Of a DNA stretch of 64,000 nucleotides, positions 44,846 to 54,621 are shown piece after piece; position 1 is the stretch's first letter, and each line of letters starts with the position of its first letter. A program made the position numbers and the translations under genes. Under the pieces are notes generated by a model. The model searched no databases. It worked only from the letters and a program-made list of their open reading frames with translations, and was not told where the DNA came from. The stretch comes from Bacteroidales bacterium (GTDB lineage: Bacteria > Bacteroidota > Bacteroidia > Bacteroidales > Bacteroidaceae), in the NCBI GenBank assembly GCA_015060965.1, contig SUXN01000002.1:52518-116517 (forward strand), given 5' to 3'.

Positions 44846-45736
44846 ATGAAAACGGCAAAAACTGTTGATGAACAAATTGATATATTGCGTTCTCGTGGTA
44901 TAATCATAAACGACCCCGAAAAGGCAAAAGAGATATTGCACGATATTGGTTATTATCGTTTAGGTTTCTATTTCTTCCCGTTTGAACAGACACACCCACA
45001 AACGGCGAACAGAACTCATAATGTTGTACCCGGAACATTGTTTGAAGATGCAGTTGCGTTGTACTATTTCGATTTTGATTTGAGAAACATACTTAACAGA
45101 TATTTGACTCGTGTTGAGGTGGCTTTCAGAACCTATCTTACATACTATATGTCGTTGCAGTATAAAACTGACCCGTTGTGGTTTGTGAGTCCTACTGTGG
45201 TTATTCAATCCTTTATAAATGATTTTGATAGAAAAGTATATCAGTCGGAGGCGTTCAGGAAAAACCAGCAGATAAAGAGACATCACAATAAATATCCTGC
45301 GGACAAATATGCTCCTGCTTGGAAAACGATTGAGTTTATGACATTCGGTAGTATTGTGAGGCTGTATAAGTCTATTGACAACAAAGACGACAAAAAAGCA
45401 ATAGCAAGAAACTTCGGTGTCGGCAAATCTGCGGTTTTTACATCTTACATTGATGCTATATACACTTTACGCAACAAATGTGCTCATGGTTCTGCACTAT
45501 TTGATTTGCAACTCCCGAATGGTATTAGTGCAAAAGGCCCGAAGCTTGGGCTTGCCGGTGCTGATTGCCAAAACTTAAATGGAGCAATAACTGTTCTGCA
45601 ATATGTGCTGAAGCAAATATCACAGAATAGAGCAAACGACCTGCAAAAGGAACTTGATGATTTGTATGCACGTTTCAAGAAACAGAGAGTTGAACTTGTG
45701 GAAATACTCAAAAAATGTTCCGGTCTTAATTTTTAA
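44846..45736 (+). CDS. Abi family (AbiD/AbiF-like) abortive infection protein
   Basis: This 296-residue protein matches the Abi_2 pattern: DEQIDILRSRGIIINDPEKAKEILHDIGYYRLGFYFFPF at the start, FDLRNILNRYLTRVEVAFRTYLTYY in the middle and a later RNKCAHGSALFD with the conserved RxxxxH motif. Such proteins stop infection by other phages and may be RNases of the HEPN type. It sits as a cassette with its own -7 element and terminator between the terminase genes, and is AT-richer than its neighbours, which suggests later acquisition. Confidence 0.85.
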   Translation: MKTAKTVDEQIDILRSRGIIINDPEKAKEILHDIGYYRLGFYFFPFEQTHPQTANRTHNVVPGTLFEDAVALYYFDFDLRNILNRYLTRVEVAFRTYLTYYMSLQYKTDPLWFVSPTVVIQSFINDFDRKVYQSEAFRKNQQIKRHHNKYPADKYAPAWKTIEFMTFGSIVRLYKSIDNKDDKKAIARNFGVGKSAVFTSYIDAIYTLRNKCAHGSALFDLQLPNGISAKGPKLGLAGADCQNLNGAITVLQYVLKQISQNRANDLQKELDDLYARFKKQRVELVEILKKCSGLNF

Positions 45737-45840
45737 CTATCAAAAACTTGTTTGGCAAAACTTTTGTTCATATATTTGCACAAAGAATCGTGTAATTCAC
45801 AGCCGTAGTCGCAGTGTCTTGCACGTTAAACAGTACAGTA

Positions 45841-45880
45841 TCAAGCCCAATCCTTAGTCGATTGGGCTTGAGTCATTTTA
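45841..45880 (+). terminator. Terminator after the Abi gene
   Basis: A perfect 12-bp stem (TCAAGCCCAATC at 45841-45852 with 45860-45871) with a seven-base loop is followed by GTCATTTTATTTG and more T. Confidence 0.8.
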
Positions 45881-45919
45881 TTTGCTTGTCTTTTTTTCTC
45901 GCTAAGTTGCACGCGAAAT

Positions 45920-45944
45920 TTGCAGTGTTACTCATACACTGCAA
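45920..45944 (+). promoter_or_regulatory. Hairpin directly before the terminase large-subunit start
   Basis: TTGCAGTGT (45920-45928) pairs perfectly with ACACTGCAA (45936-45944), ending one base before the ATG at 45946. In mRNA it would cover the initiation region. Confidence 0.55.
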
Positions 45945-45945
45945 T

Positions 45946-47577
45946 ATGTCAAAGCAAAACAAGGAGATATACTTTAACTCACCGCAACGCCTTACCCAGC
46001 TTATCGGGGCAAACACCACCGTTATTGTCGCAGGCCGTCGAACAGGAAAGACGGACAGTATTGCTGCTCCTTTCGTTCTCCGTAATATGCAGCGTATGCC
46101 GGGCAGTACAGGCGGTATCGTAGTACCCACCTTCAAGCACGGACTTACTAACACTTTGCCGGGGCTTTTCGCCGCGTGGAAGCGTTGGGGATATATTCAA
46201 GGAGTGCATTATGTCGTTGGTCGCAAGCCTCCCAAATCCTTTGCACGCGCAATCATCGAGCCGAGCGATTACGAACACGTTATTTCGTTCTATAATGGCT
46301 CCGTTGCAGTCATTATATCACAGGACAGGCCCGGCTCTTCCAACTCGCTTACGCTTTCGTGGTTGCTTATTGACGAAGCAAAGTTCATAGATTATGAACG
46401 CCTGAAAGATGAAACACTCCCTGCCAATGGCGGTATAAAGTCCTATTTCGGCAAACACTCCTTCAATCACTCCATAATGATATTGAGCGATATGCCACAG
46501 ACACAGAAAGGCAGTTGGTTTCTCCATTACAAGGAGAAGATGGATGAAGAACTTATTGAAACAATAAAGGCCACCATATACGAGATATGGAAGACAAAAG
46601 AGCGTGTACGCAAGATGAAGAGGGAGTGTAAGGCAGTGCCGAAGTACCTTAAGAATCACCTTCGCCGCCTCGATGCCAGTCTCAATAAGATGCGTTCCGT
46701 TGCCGTATATTATAAGGAGTACAGCAGTATCGAGAATTTGCAGCTGCTTGGCGAAAGTTACATAAAGCAGATGAAGCGCGACCTTACCCCCAAGACCTTT
46801 CAGACCTCAATCCTCTGTCAGCGCATCGGCATATCCAAGGATGGTTTCTACTCCTCCATGCGTGAGGGACATAAATATAACGCATCGAACTTTGAATACC
46901 TCGACAGCCTCGGTTATGACTTCTCACCCGATGCTATGGACAGCCGTACCGACAGCGACGTGAACACCCTTGCCCCCATCTGTATAGGCATGGACTATAA
47001 CGCCAATATCAATTGGATAGTGGCAGGGCAGATAGAAGGTCGCCGTCTTAACATCATCAAATCCTTTTATGTCAAGTTTGAGAGGAAAATCCCGGCACTC
47101 GTCGAGGAGTTCTGCAATTACTACACCCGGCACGAAAACAAGACAGTGATATACTATTACGACACCACAGCGCTTGGAGCAAACTACGCCGTCAATGAGC
47201 AGGATTTCCGTTGGGTCGTTATCCACGAGTTCGAGAAGCGCGGTTGGCAAGTCAATGATGTATATCTCGGCAATCCAATGCGCCACGACGAGAAATACCT
47301 GCTCATCAATCAAGGTTTCGCAGGCAAACAGCGTCTGATGCCCTTCTTCAATCGACAGAATAACGATGACCTGATACTCGCCATTCAGTCGGCAGGTGTC
47401 GTGCGTGGTCGCAACGGTTTCCGTAAGGACAAAGGCGGAGAAAAACTTGCCGAAACGGAAGAAGACCTGCTTCAGCACCGCACCGACGGAACAGATGCTT
47501 TTGATACGCTCTATATAGGGTGCGAGAAGTTCCCACAGCACGAGGTGGTTGCGTATAATACAAGTGGGGTGATGTGA
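45946..47577 (+). CDS. Terminase large subunit
   Basis: A 543-residue DNA-packaging motor. The ATPase half has Walker A AGRRTGKT (about residue 30) and Walker B SWLLIDEAKF (about 140), then SDMPQ. The nuclease half has GMDYNAN (about residue 350), YYYDTT and RTDGTDAFDTLY with acidic residues typical of the RNase H-like fold. The ATG at 45946 (MSKQNKEIYFN) was chosen; the longer frame begins in the Abi terminator. The RiPP cluster follows on the other strand after 176 bp. Confidence 0.9.
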   Translation: MSKQNKEIYFNSPQRLTQLIGANTTVIVAGRRTGKTDSIAAPFVLRNMQRMPGSTGGIVVPTFKHGLTNTLPGLFAAWKRWGYIQGVHYVVGRKPPKSFARAIIEPSDYEHVISFYNGSVAVIISQDRPGSSNSLTLSWLLIDEAKFIDYERLKDETLPANGGIKSYFGKHSFNHSIMILSDMPQTQKGSWFLHYKEKMDEELIETIKATIYEIWKTKERVRKMKRECKAVPKYLKNHLRRLDASLNKMRSVAVYYKEYSSIENLQLLGESYIKQMKRDLTPKTFQTSILCQRIGISKDGFYSSMREGHKYNASNFEYLDSLGYDFSPDAMDSRTDSDVNTLAPICIGMDYNANINWIVAGQIEGRRLNIIKSFYVKFERKIPALVEEFCNYYTRHENKTVIYYYDTTALGANYAVNEQDFRWVVIHEFEKRGWQVNDVYLGNPMRHDEKYLLINQGFAGKQRLMPFFNRQNNDDLILAIQSAGVVRGRNGFRKDKGGEKLAETEEDLLQHRTDGTDAFDTLYIGCEKFPQHEVVAYNTSGVM

Positions 47578-47753
47578 GTATGGCGATTATATATTATAAG
47601 AACTTGATACTCTATTATATGATTTAATCTTGCATCGTGGTACTCGCTAATTATGGCACTTTACAATATAGTTTAAACTTAATTAATTTAGTTTGCATCT
47701 ATAAAAAACATTTTTGCATTATATTTTAGCAGGTACCTCGCTTTGTTTTCGCT

Positions 47754-48470
47754 TTACTGCGGAACCATTTTTTGAAATATTTTATTAATTAGCAGGACAT
47801 CACTAATAATTATTTCTGCATTATATGCATTACTAGATATGTTACAGGGCAGTAGTTCTATATTTACTTCTAAGTAATACAAATTTTCTTCATTTGGTAT
47901 ATTTGAAATATTTACAATTTCACCTGTTTCTATAATTTCATTGTTTAATTTTATGCTAACCTTAGTTCCTTTGTTAATCAATTTCCTTGTTTCGTAATTT
48001 ACATATCCGAACATTATATTACAGGTTTTTAAATCTTTATTATATGGCTCAAACATAAACAGAATTTCATTTTCTGTAAAGGATGTACCTTTTTTTCGGA
48101 CTTTGGGAAAGTTTATTATACCATTAATAGGACTTAATATCACATTTGAAAAATTACCATTTAGAGAATTTCTATAAATTATCAAAGTATCATTTTTAGT
48201 TACAGAATCTCCGTTACAAATATTTATACAATCTATAATCCCATTAGAGGGCGCATGAATAATAAAATCTAAATTCTCATCAGCAATAGTCAATAAAATA
48301 TTTCGCCTATCAGGATATTTTATAAAACAACTACAGACAATAATAATAACTACAAACAGCATTAATATTGATGTTCCCCATTTTATAATCCAACCGGTAG
48401 GTTTGTCCATTATATCATGTATCTCGTTATTTCTGGAATGGGAAAATCCTTTTAATTTATTACTTTCCAT
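47754..48470 (-). CDS. HlyD-type membrane fusion (adaptor) protein of the RiPP exporter
   Basis: This 238-residue protein has one N-terminal membrane segment (about 27-50). The rest has lipoyl/barrel-sandwich motifs: APSNGIIDCINICNGDSVTKNDTLIIY and SPINGIINFPKVRKKGTSFTENEILFMFEP. The long coiled-coil hairpin of classical HlyD is absent, as in short Bacteroidetes RiPP adaptors. It is the last gene of the operon, 18 bp after the ABC exporter, and would link it to the outer membrane. Confidence 0.82.
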   Translation of the reverse strand: MESNKLKGFSHSRNNEIHDIMDKPTGWIIKWGTSILMLFVVIIIVCSCFIKYPDRRNILLTIADENLDFIIHAPSNGIIDCINICNGDSVTKNDTLIIYRNSLNGNFSNVILSPINGIINFPKVRKKGTSFTENEILFMFEPYNKDLKTCNIMFGYVNYETRKLINKGTKVSIKLNNEIIETGEIVNISNIPNEENLYYLEVNIELLPCNISSNAYNAEIIISDVLLINKIFQKMVPQ

Positions 48471-48488
48471 ATTCTAATACTTCATGAA

Positions 48489-50702
48489 TTATTTTAGATT
48501 CAATTCTATTTGATTCTTAACCAGTTTGTAATAAGTATTTTGTTTATGTATTAATTCTTCATGTGTCCCTTCCTCCGAAACTGTTCCGTTATCCATAACT
48601 ATGATGTTATCAGCATTGCATACTGTTGAAAGTCGGTGAGCCACAACCACTACAGTCTTGCCTTTATAAAATTCTGTTAAGTTCTCCATTATTATACGTT
48701 CGTTTCCTGTATCTAATGAATTTGTTGCTTCATCTAGAAATATAAATTCTGGTGTCTTGTAAACTGCTCTCGCTATGAGAATCCTTTGTTTTTGTCCGGC
48801 ACTCAATCCGTTACCTTCCATACCTATTTTAGTACTATATCCTAACGGCAAAGATAAAATAAACTCCTCTATATTTGCTACCGTAGTCGCATGTCGTAAC
48901 TTTTGGGGATCTATATTTTCTTCTCCAACTGCGATGTTATTTGCAATAGTATCAGAAAAAATAAATCCATCCTGCATTACAGAACCGGTCTTACTTCTCC
49001 ACGTATGAGGATTTATTGCAGAAAGTGGTGTATTACCTATTTTTATAGTTCCAATTGTTGGTTCATAAAAACCTTGTAACAATTTAATAATTGTTGTTTT
49101 ACCACTTCCACTTGCACCAACTATTGCAGTTACTTTATTCTCTGGAATTGTTAGTGAAACATTTTTTAATGCATAATCTCTGTCTGACCCTGTATAACTG
49201 AATGAAACATTTTCTAAATGCAAATCTCTATTCTTTGGTAATTCTGTCAATTTTATATCAATATTCTCCTCTTCATCCACTTGATCGTGAATTTCATTTA
49301 ATCTTTCAAGGCTTATTTTTGCATCTTGTATAGATTGTGCTAATCCCAAGAACTCACCTATAGGTGAAGAAATCATACCTAATATATATGTTACCGACAT
49401 CATCATACCAAGTGTCATATCTCCCTCTATTACTGATTTAGCAATAATATACGAGATAATTATCTGTGTTCCTTGAGTAAATACAGTACTTCCAGCCTGT
49501 TGTATTTGATTTAATGACAATCCACGTAAACTAATTTTAAATAGTTTCACCTGTATGCGTTCCCATTCCCATCTTTTCTGTTTTTCACAGTTATTCAGTT
49601 TTATTTCCTGCATGCCTTGAATTAATTGGATTATATTGCTTTGTTGCCCTGCAGATTGATTGAACCGTCTTATATCAAGTTCACGTCTATAACGCATGAA
49701 TGATAAAACCCATATTACGTACAATATATTTCCTGTTAAAAAAATTATAAGTACTTTTAAATTATAGATTCCCATTATAATTGAGAAAACTATAAAATTG
49801 AAAGACGAGAAAATTATATTTATGGCGTCATTCATTAATAATGATTTAATACGCCCATGATCTCCAATCCTTTGTATTAAATCTCCGGTCATCTTAGTAT
49901 CAAAGAATGCTAGAGGCAAACGCATAAGTTTTGCTAAAAAATCCGATATTAAAGCAATATTAATACGAGAATTTATATGTAACATAATCCATCCCCGTAT
50001 AAATTCAACGAATAATTTTGCAATAAATAATGTCATTTGCACAATCAGTACCAATGTGATGAAGTTTATATTTTTCCCATTGATACCAATATCTACCATG
50101 GACTGTGTCAATATTGGGAATAGCATTTGTAGTATACTTCCAACAAGCATACCGCAACCAACTTGAAAAAATAATTTTTTATAAGGTGTGAAATACCTTA
50201 CAAAGTAAAGTAAGTCTCTTTTTGTACTTCTTTGGGGTTCATCGTCTATCTTATCAAAATCGACGCTTGGCTCAAGCAAAAGTGCCGTTCCTTGCTGTTC
50301 TCCTGTATTAGCAACAGTGCTCAACCAACATTTCTCAAATGTTTCTTGGTCATATGTAGTTAATCCGCTTGCTGGATCGGAAATATAGAATTTGTAACAA
50401 CCTTTATTAATTCTTTTTATTTTGTAACATACAACAAAATGATTTTGATTCCAGTGTAAGATACAAGGTAATAATGCCTCTTCTGCCAACTGTTTAAGTG
50501 TTATTTTAACTCCATTTGTATGGAACCCAACACTTTCGGCAGCATCACTTATTCCTAATAGCGATACTCCCTCACGTGTTATGTAGCATCTTTTACGAAG
50601 CGTACTCAATGTGTAATGCTTCTTATAATATTCTGCTATCATTTTGATGCATACTGGACCACAATCCATAATTTCTAATTGGAGATGTTTTGGAAATGTC
50701 AT
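48489..50702 (-). CDS. Peptidase C39-containing ABC exporter (PCAT) for the RiPP
   Basis: A 737-residue protein. The N-terminal C39 domain has the oxyanion Gln8, catalytic Cys14 in MDCGPVC, His88 in NHFVV and Asp109 in SDPASG, all intact. The exporter membrane domain (about 165-440) is followed by an ABC domain with GASGSGKTT, the signature LSAGQKQRI, Walker B FIFLDEAT and switch VAHRLST. It would cut after Gly-Gly of the precursor and export the core peptide. The GT2 gene lies 3 bp upstream. Confidence 0.95.
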   Translation of the reverse strand: MTFPKHLQLEIMDCGPVCIKMIAEYYKKHYTLSTLRKRCYITREGVSLLGISDAAESVGFHTNGVKITLKQLAEEALLPCILHWNQNHFVVCYKIKRINKGCYKFYISDPASGLTTYDQETFEKCWLSTVANTGEQQGTALLLEPSVDFDKIDDEPQRSTKRDLLYFVRYFTPYKKLFFQVGCGMLVGSILQMLFPILTQSMVDIGINGKNINFITLVLIVQMTLFIAKLFVEFIRGWIMLHINSRINIALISDFLAKLMRLPLAFFDTKMTGDLIQRIGDHGRIKSLLMNDAINIIFSSFNFIVFSIIMGIYNLKVLIIFLTGNILYVIWVLSFMRYRRELDIRRFNQSAGQQSNIIQLIQGMQEIKLNNCEKQKRWEWERIQVKLFKISLRGLSLNQIQQAGSTVFTQGTQIIISYIIAKSVIEGDMTLGMMMSVTYILGMISSPIGEFLGLAQSIQDAKISLERLNEIHDQVDEEENIDIKLTELPKNRDLHLENVSFSYTGSDRDYALKNVSLTIPENKVTAIVGASGSGKTTIIKLLQGFYEPTIGTIKIGNTPLSAINPHTWRSKTGSVMQDGFIFSDTIANNIAVGEENIDPQKLRHATTVANIEEFILSLPLGYSTKIGMEGNGLSAGQKQRILIARAVYKTPEFIFLDEATNSLDTGNERIIMENLTEFYKGKTVVVVAHRLSTVCNADNIIVMDNGTVSEEGTHEELIHKQNTYYKLVKNQIELNLK

Positions 50703-50705
50703 TTG

Positions 50706-51533
50706 TTATTTTATGAATTTTTTAAACAGGTCTGAAAAAAACAAGCGTATGAATAAATCTGAAATCACATTATTATTTTTTAGTTCTTGCAGGATTTCAT
50801 TAAGTTTTAGATATAAGTCTTTATATGGTATTACTTTTTCTATTAGATAGTTATATATTTCATTCTGTATTTTTGTTGCTGTTTCTTTTTGCTTAAGCAT
50901 ATTTTGCATACTTATACTGCTGTCATGTATTCTATACTTTATCAAGGGCTCTTTTATTGCGTATATTGTTCCACCATTCATTGCGATATCGCTCCACATT
51001 TTATAATCTTCTGCATATGGATATTCACTTTTATACTTAATTCCCAAGTTCCTTAAGAATGATGTTCTTATCATTACTGTTGAATGAGGTATAAAATTTC
51101 CACAGAAAAGTCTTAATATAAAATCATCTACATAATTTTCCACCCACATGTCTCTGCGTTCATCTGTGCCAATGATCAACCTGTTAGAACAACAAAGTGA
51201 CAAACTCTTATCTTTTTCTAGTATCTCTACTTGCTTTTGAATACGATTCGGTAACATTATATCATCAGCATCCATTCTTGCTATATAATCCCCATTACAG
51301 AACTTTAATAGAGTGTTACAAGTTCGTATATAATTATGCTCACACTTTATTATGCGGATCTTCGGATTGTCATATTGTTTACAAATATCAATACTATTAT
51401 CTGTAGATGCATCGTCACCTATTATTAATTCAAAGTTTTGATAGGTTTGTGCTAAAATACTATCTATACAATCCTTTATATATTCTTTCGCATTATAAAC
51501 AGGCAGAATGATACTTACTTTTGCATCCTTCAT
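50706..51533 (-). CDS. Family 2 glycosyltransferase of the RiPP cluster
   Basis: This 275-residue protein has a GT-A fold: VSIILPVYNAKEYIKDCIDSIL at the start, a nucleotide-binding GDDAST, the metal-binding MDADD (about residue 95) and the acceptor-side YAEDYKMW. No membrane segment is evident. In known glycocins a GT2 enzyme puts sugar on Cys or Ser of the precursor; here that role is inferred from its place between exporter and outer-membrane genes. It could instead act on a cell glycan. Confidence 0.88.
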   Translation of the reverse strand: MKDAKVSIILPVYNAKEYIKDCIDSILAQTYQNFELIIGDDASTDNSIDICKQYDNPKIRIIKCEHNYIRTCNTLLKFCNGDYIARMDADDIMLPNRIQKQVEILEKDKSLSLCCSNRLIIGTDERRDMWVENYVDDFILRLFCGNFIPHSTVMIRTSFLRNLGIKYKSEYPYAEDYKMWSDIAMNGGTIYAIKEPLIKYRIHDSSISMQNMLKQKETATKIQNEIYNYLIEKVIPYKDLYLKLNEILQELKNNNVISDLFIRLFFSDLFKKFIK

Positions 51534-51547
51534 ATTCTATACTTTAA

Positions 51548-54469
51548 CTATTTTATTTTACTCTTTTCACTCCAATTTATCCTATAACCAATGTGCAACA
51601 TAACATATCTTTGCAAGTGGTTGTTCCATGTATCATAGCGCCCATCGCTATCAATAACAGTCTTTATCCCCTTTTCGCGTGCAAGAATATCGTGCGCCTC
51701 AATTTTTACACTTAATCTGTTTTTTAGGAAATGTCGGCTCAATGAAGCATCCCAAACAGGGTATGTTTTGTTTAGTTCTTTCGCATAATAACCCCTGTAA
51801 TCTTCCACATTAATGTTTGATGATAGTTCAAATCCATAAGGCATTTTCCATGTAATCTCGGCTGCTATGTCTGTTTTGTAGTAATCGTCATCATATCCAC
51901 CGCTACTTATGTCGTTATAGCGCGTACTCCATGATAAGGATGTACGCAAGTTGCTATTTGGCGTATATCGCAGGGTTATTTTAGGTGCAATAAACTTATT
52001 TCTAATCATTTCATATTGCATATTAGTCTCCTCACTCGTTGCAAATCCAGCATATTGTGAATACCCCCCTCTTACAGATGTTGCGAGATAAATATTCCTG
52101 TCTTTATCCAAAGGTGTTGAGAATAATATTTGACTTGATACTGAATGTGTCTTTGAAGTGTTTACAGGTTTATATATGCGTTTACCCATAGTCTTATCAT
52201 AAATAGAATAGTTCACTATATCATTGTCGGTGTGCAGCCAATTAGCATTCCATGTAATAGAACGTTTACTCTTTTTCCAATTGTAGTTATATCTTAACTC
52301 AATATTATGTGTATATTCATTTTTGAGTTCCGGATTTCCGATGAAAAGGTTCAAGGGGTCGCGAGTGTTGTTTAATGGTAAAAGCCATGTCATTTCAGGC
52401 ATAGTTGGTGTTCCATTATAATCTAATACCCATTTACTTGTACTTCCACTTTTGTCATTTTGGCAAGGATAATACTCTAATGAGGTATGAGACGAGAATA
52501 AGAAATTATCTTTTTTTACATTGTTCATATATTCCATCTTCTCATAATCAAGAGAATGTGAATTGTATGCACCTTCTGCCATTAACGCTATTTTATAATA
52601 TCTGTTGTTACGCGCTTTTCCTTTGTGAGATAACTTTAATCCGAATGATAGGATGTTGTTCGTAATCCAACTATAATAACTATTCTCATTGTCAATGCAC
52701 TGTGCAAGCACTTCATGCGATGGTATAAAATCTAAATCGTTCATCCCCTCTAACCAATTCTCAATTCTATCAAGTCGATATTCGGGATGAGACTCTTTAC
52801 CCTCAATACGTTTATATTGCAAATAGGGTGTAATTTGTCCGTTATTACTTTCTGTATCTAAGTATTTGAAAATGTACTCAGCATTTACATCGAGGTTGGT
52901 CATTCTATCCCGGCAACTGTTGTAGCGATGCTGTTTTTCGCTTTGTGTTTTATCTTGTTTGTATGATAATGCGTATATCTCTGTACCATTGTTCTTTTCG
53001 ATGTCGTAAATAAGGTTTGCCTTTATATTAATCACATTGTCATCTATGGCGTATGTAGCGAGGGCTCCAATGTTATGGTTAATAGCGCATTCATCTTCTT
53101 TAAGAGGGTTCATCAATGTGTATAAAAGTTTACTCTCTTCCTTACGGCTTTCTATATCAAATATACTATCTACAGACATATTATACCATTCGTCGTTCTC
53201 ATGTTGAAAATAAGATACACTCTTATTGTTGCCAAATGTTTTTATGTCATCATATTTGAAATTATAACTGATTTCGTATCGTTGATGTCTTAACGGACGT
53301 AAAGTAACGGCACCAAAAGCATTTATGAATGTTTCTTCCCCGTTTATGCGATTGACACTGCGTTGTATTAAATTATTAGGTGTTAGGAACTTTTCTGCAT
53401 TTTTCCAACTCTCCATTTCATCATCTGTGTGCGAAACATCAATGTTGCTGCGAAAACGGAAAGCCTTGTTAGGTTCTATGTAATAATTGATACTAGCCGA
53501 TTTGTATTTTCTATCCCCGCTTGATACTCTATCTACAATTCTGCCAATTTCTGTTTGTTTTCGTTTCATATTCAAATTATTTATATCTGAATGAAACGTA
53601 AACATTTGCCTATCATCCACACGCATAATGTATGACAAAAGAGCATATCTTTCGTTTGTTCCACCTCCTGCATCTGCTTGAAACAGCCATGTACCTACAT
53701 ATTCTCGTTTTAATTTCACATCCATGACATATTCATTGTCGTGCATATCCTTTCCTGTAAGTTCACTGAGTTCAGAACTCCTTTCGTACACTTTAACCTT
53801 GTCTACAATGTATGCAGGCAGGTTATCTAGTGCAGCAGCAATGTTTCCGTTGAAAAAATTTTTTCCATTCAACAATAAGTTGTCTACATACTTCCCGTTT
53901 ACATAAATGCGTCCATCTATAAATTCGGTGCCGGGCATTTGCTCTATTAACTTTCGCAATGATTCGCTTTGAGAAACATTAAAGGCATCAGCATTATAAA
54001 CAATGGTGTCTCCTTTATATACCATTTTTACTTTAGTTGCCGTTACGACTACTTCATCTAGAATTTGTTGTTTTGGTTCCGGATGAAGATAAATGCTGCC
54101 TGCATCGAAATTCTTAATGCTCCTCAGTTCATCTGCCTTTATATGTTGCACGTAAGGTAGGTAACCCAAAGCATTTATTATAAGTTTGTAATCCTGTATC
54201 TCTTTTATTGATAATTTAAATATAGCCCCACTGTATTTGTCTATAGAATACGATTCTGAATTTTCATAAACATCTTTACGCACTATGAGTTTGCTGCTAT
54301 CTGATACTACTACGTTGCCATTAGCATCTAACAATTCCACATTTGCGTTTGCAACCCCTTCCATAGTGAAACAGTTGCTTATGTCTCCAAATATTAAAAT
54401 GTTTTTTTGTGAATATGAAGGCAAACTTATAATTATAAATACTATGGTGAATATCAATATCTTTTTCAT
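51548..54469 (-). CDS. TonB-dependent-type outer membrane protein of the RiPP cluster
   Basis: This 973-residue protein has a signal peptide ending SLPSYSQ, an N-terminal Ig-like carboxypeptidase-regulatory region, then a plug-like segment (LDEVVVTATKVKMVYKGDTIVYNADAFNVSQSESLRKLIEQMPG). The remaining 700 residues are beta-barrel strands (OMP_b-brl_3 type). Such genes often accompany GG-leader RiPP clusters in Bacteroidetes. It may pass the peptide across the outer membrane or act as self-receptor. It follows the precursor gene after 152 bp, which includes an inverted repeat. Confidence 0.85.
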   Translation of the reverse strand: MKKILIFTIVFIIISLPSYSQKNILIFGDISNCFTMEGVANANVELLDANGNVVVSDSSKLIVRKDVYENSESYSIDKYSGAIFKLSIKEIQDYKLIINALGYLPYVQHIKADELRSIKNFDAGSIYLHPEPKQQILDEVVVTATKVKMVYKGDTIVYNADAFNVSQSESLRKLIEQMPGTEFIDGRIYVNGKYVDNLLLNGKNFFNGNIAAALDNLPAYIVDKVKVYERSSELSELTGKDMHDNEYVMDVKLKREYVGTWLFQADAGGGTNERYALLSYIMRVDDRQMFTFHSDINNLNMKRKQTEIGRIVDRVSSGDRKYKSASINYYIEPNKAFRFRSNIDVSHTDDEMESWKNAEKFLTPNNLIQRSVNRINGEETFINAFGAVTLRPLRHQRYEISYNFKYDDIKTFGNNKSVSYFQHENDEWYNMSVDSIFDIESRKEESKLLYTLMNPLKEDECAINHNIGALATYAIDDNVINIKANLIYDIEKNNGTEIYALSYKQDKTQSEKQHRYNSCRDRMTNLDVNAEYIFKYLDTESNNGQITPYLQYKRIEGKESHPEYRLDRIENWLEGMNDLDFIPSHEVLAQCIDNENSYYSWITNNILSFGLKLSHKGKARNNRYYKIALMAEGAYNSHSLDYEKMEYMNNVKKDNFLFSSHTSLEYYPCQNDKSGSTSKWVLDYNGTPTMPEMTWLLPLNNTRDPLNLFIGNPELKNEYTHNIELRYNYNWKKSKRSITWNANWLHTDNDIVNYSIYDKTMGKRIYKPVNTSKTHSVSSQILFSTPLDKDRNIYLATSVRGGYSQYAGFATSEETNMQYEMIRNKFIAPKITLRYTPNSNLRTSLSWSTRYNDISSGGYDDDYYKTDIAAEITWKMPYGFELSSNINVEDYRGYYAKELNKTYPVWDASLSRHFLKNRLSVKIEAHDILAREKGIKTVIDSDGRYDTWNNHLQRYVMLHIGYRINWSEKSKIK

Positions 54470-54514
54470 AAGTCATTGTTTAAAATAATTATAAAAATAT
54501 CAGAATACGCATTA

Positions 54515-54615
54515 GAGGGCTGACTCAAAATAAATTTAAACCTCATTGGAGATTTTATTTACCCTCAATATGCTGGAAAAATAAACCTCTAATTTGTATT
54601 TTGAGTCAGCCTCTT
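54515..54615. repeat. Inverted repeat flanked by GGCTGACTCAAAATA arms
   Basis: GGCTGACTCAAAATA near 54518-54532 and its complement ending near 54611 enclose about 70 bp. The arms fit either a small MITE-like element (IS-like ends) or a long-loop terminator after the precursor gene. It sits between precursor and outer-membrane gene and would reduce downstream transcription. Confidence 0.6.
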
Positions 54616-54621
54616 TTTGTT

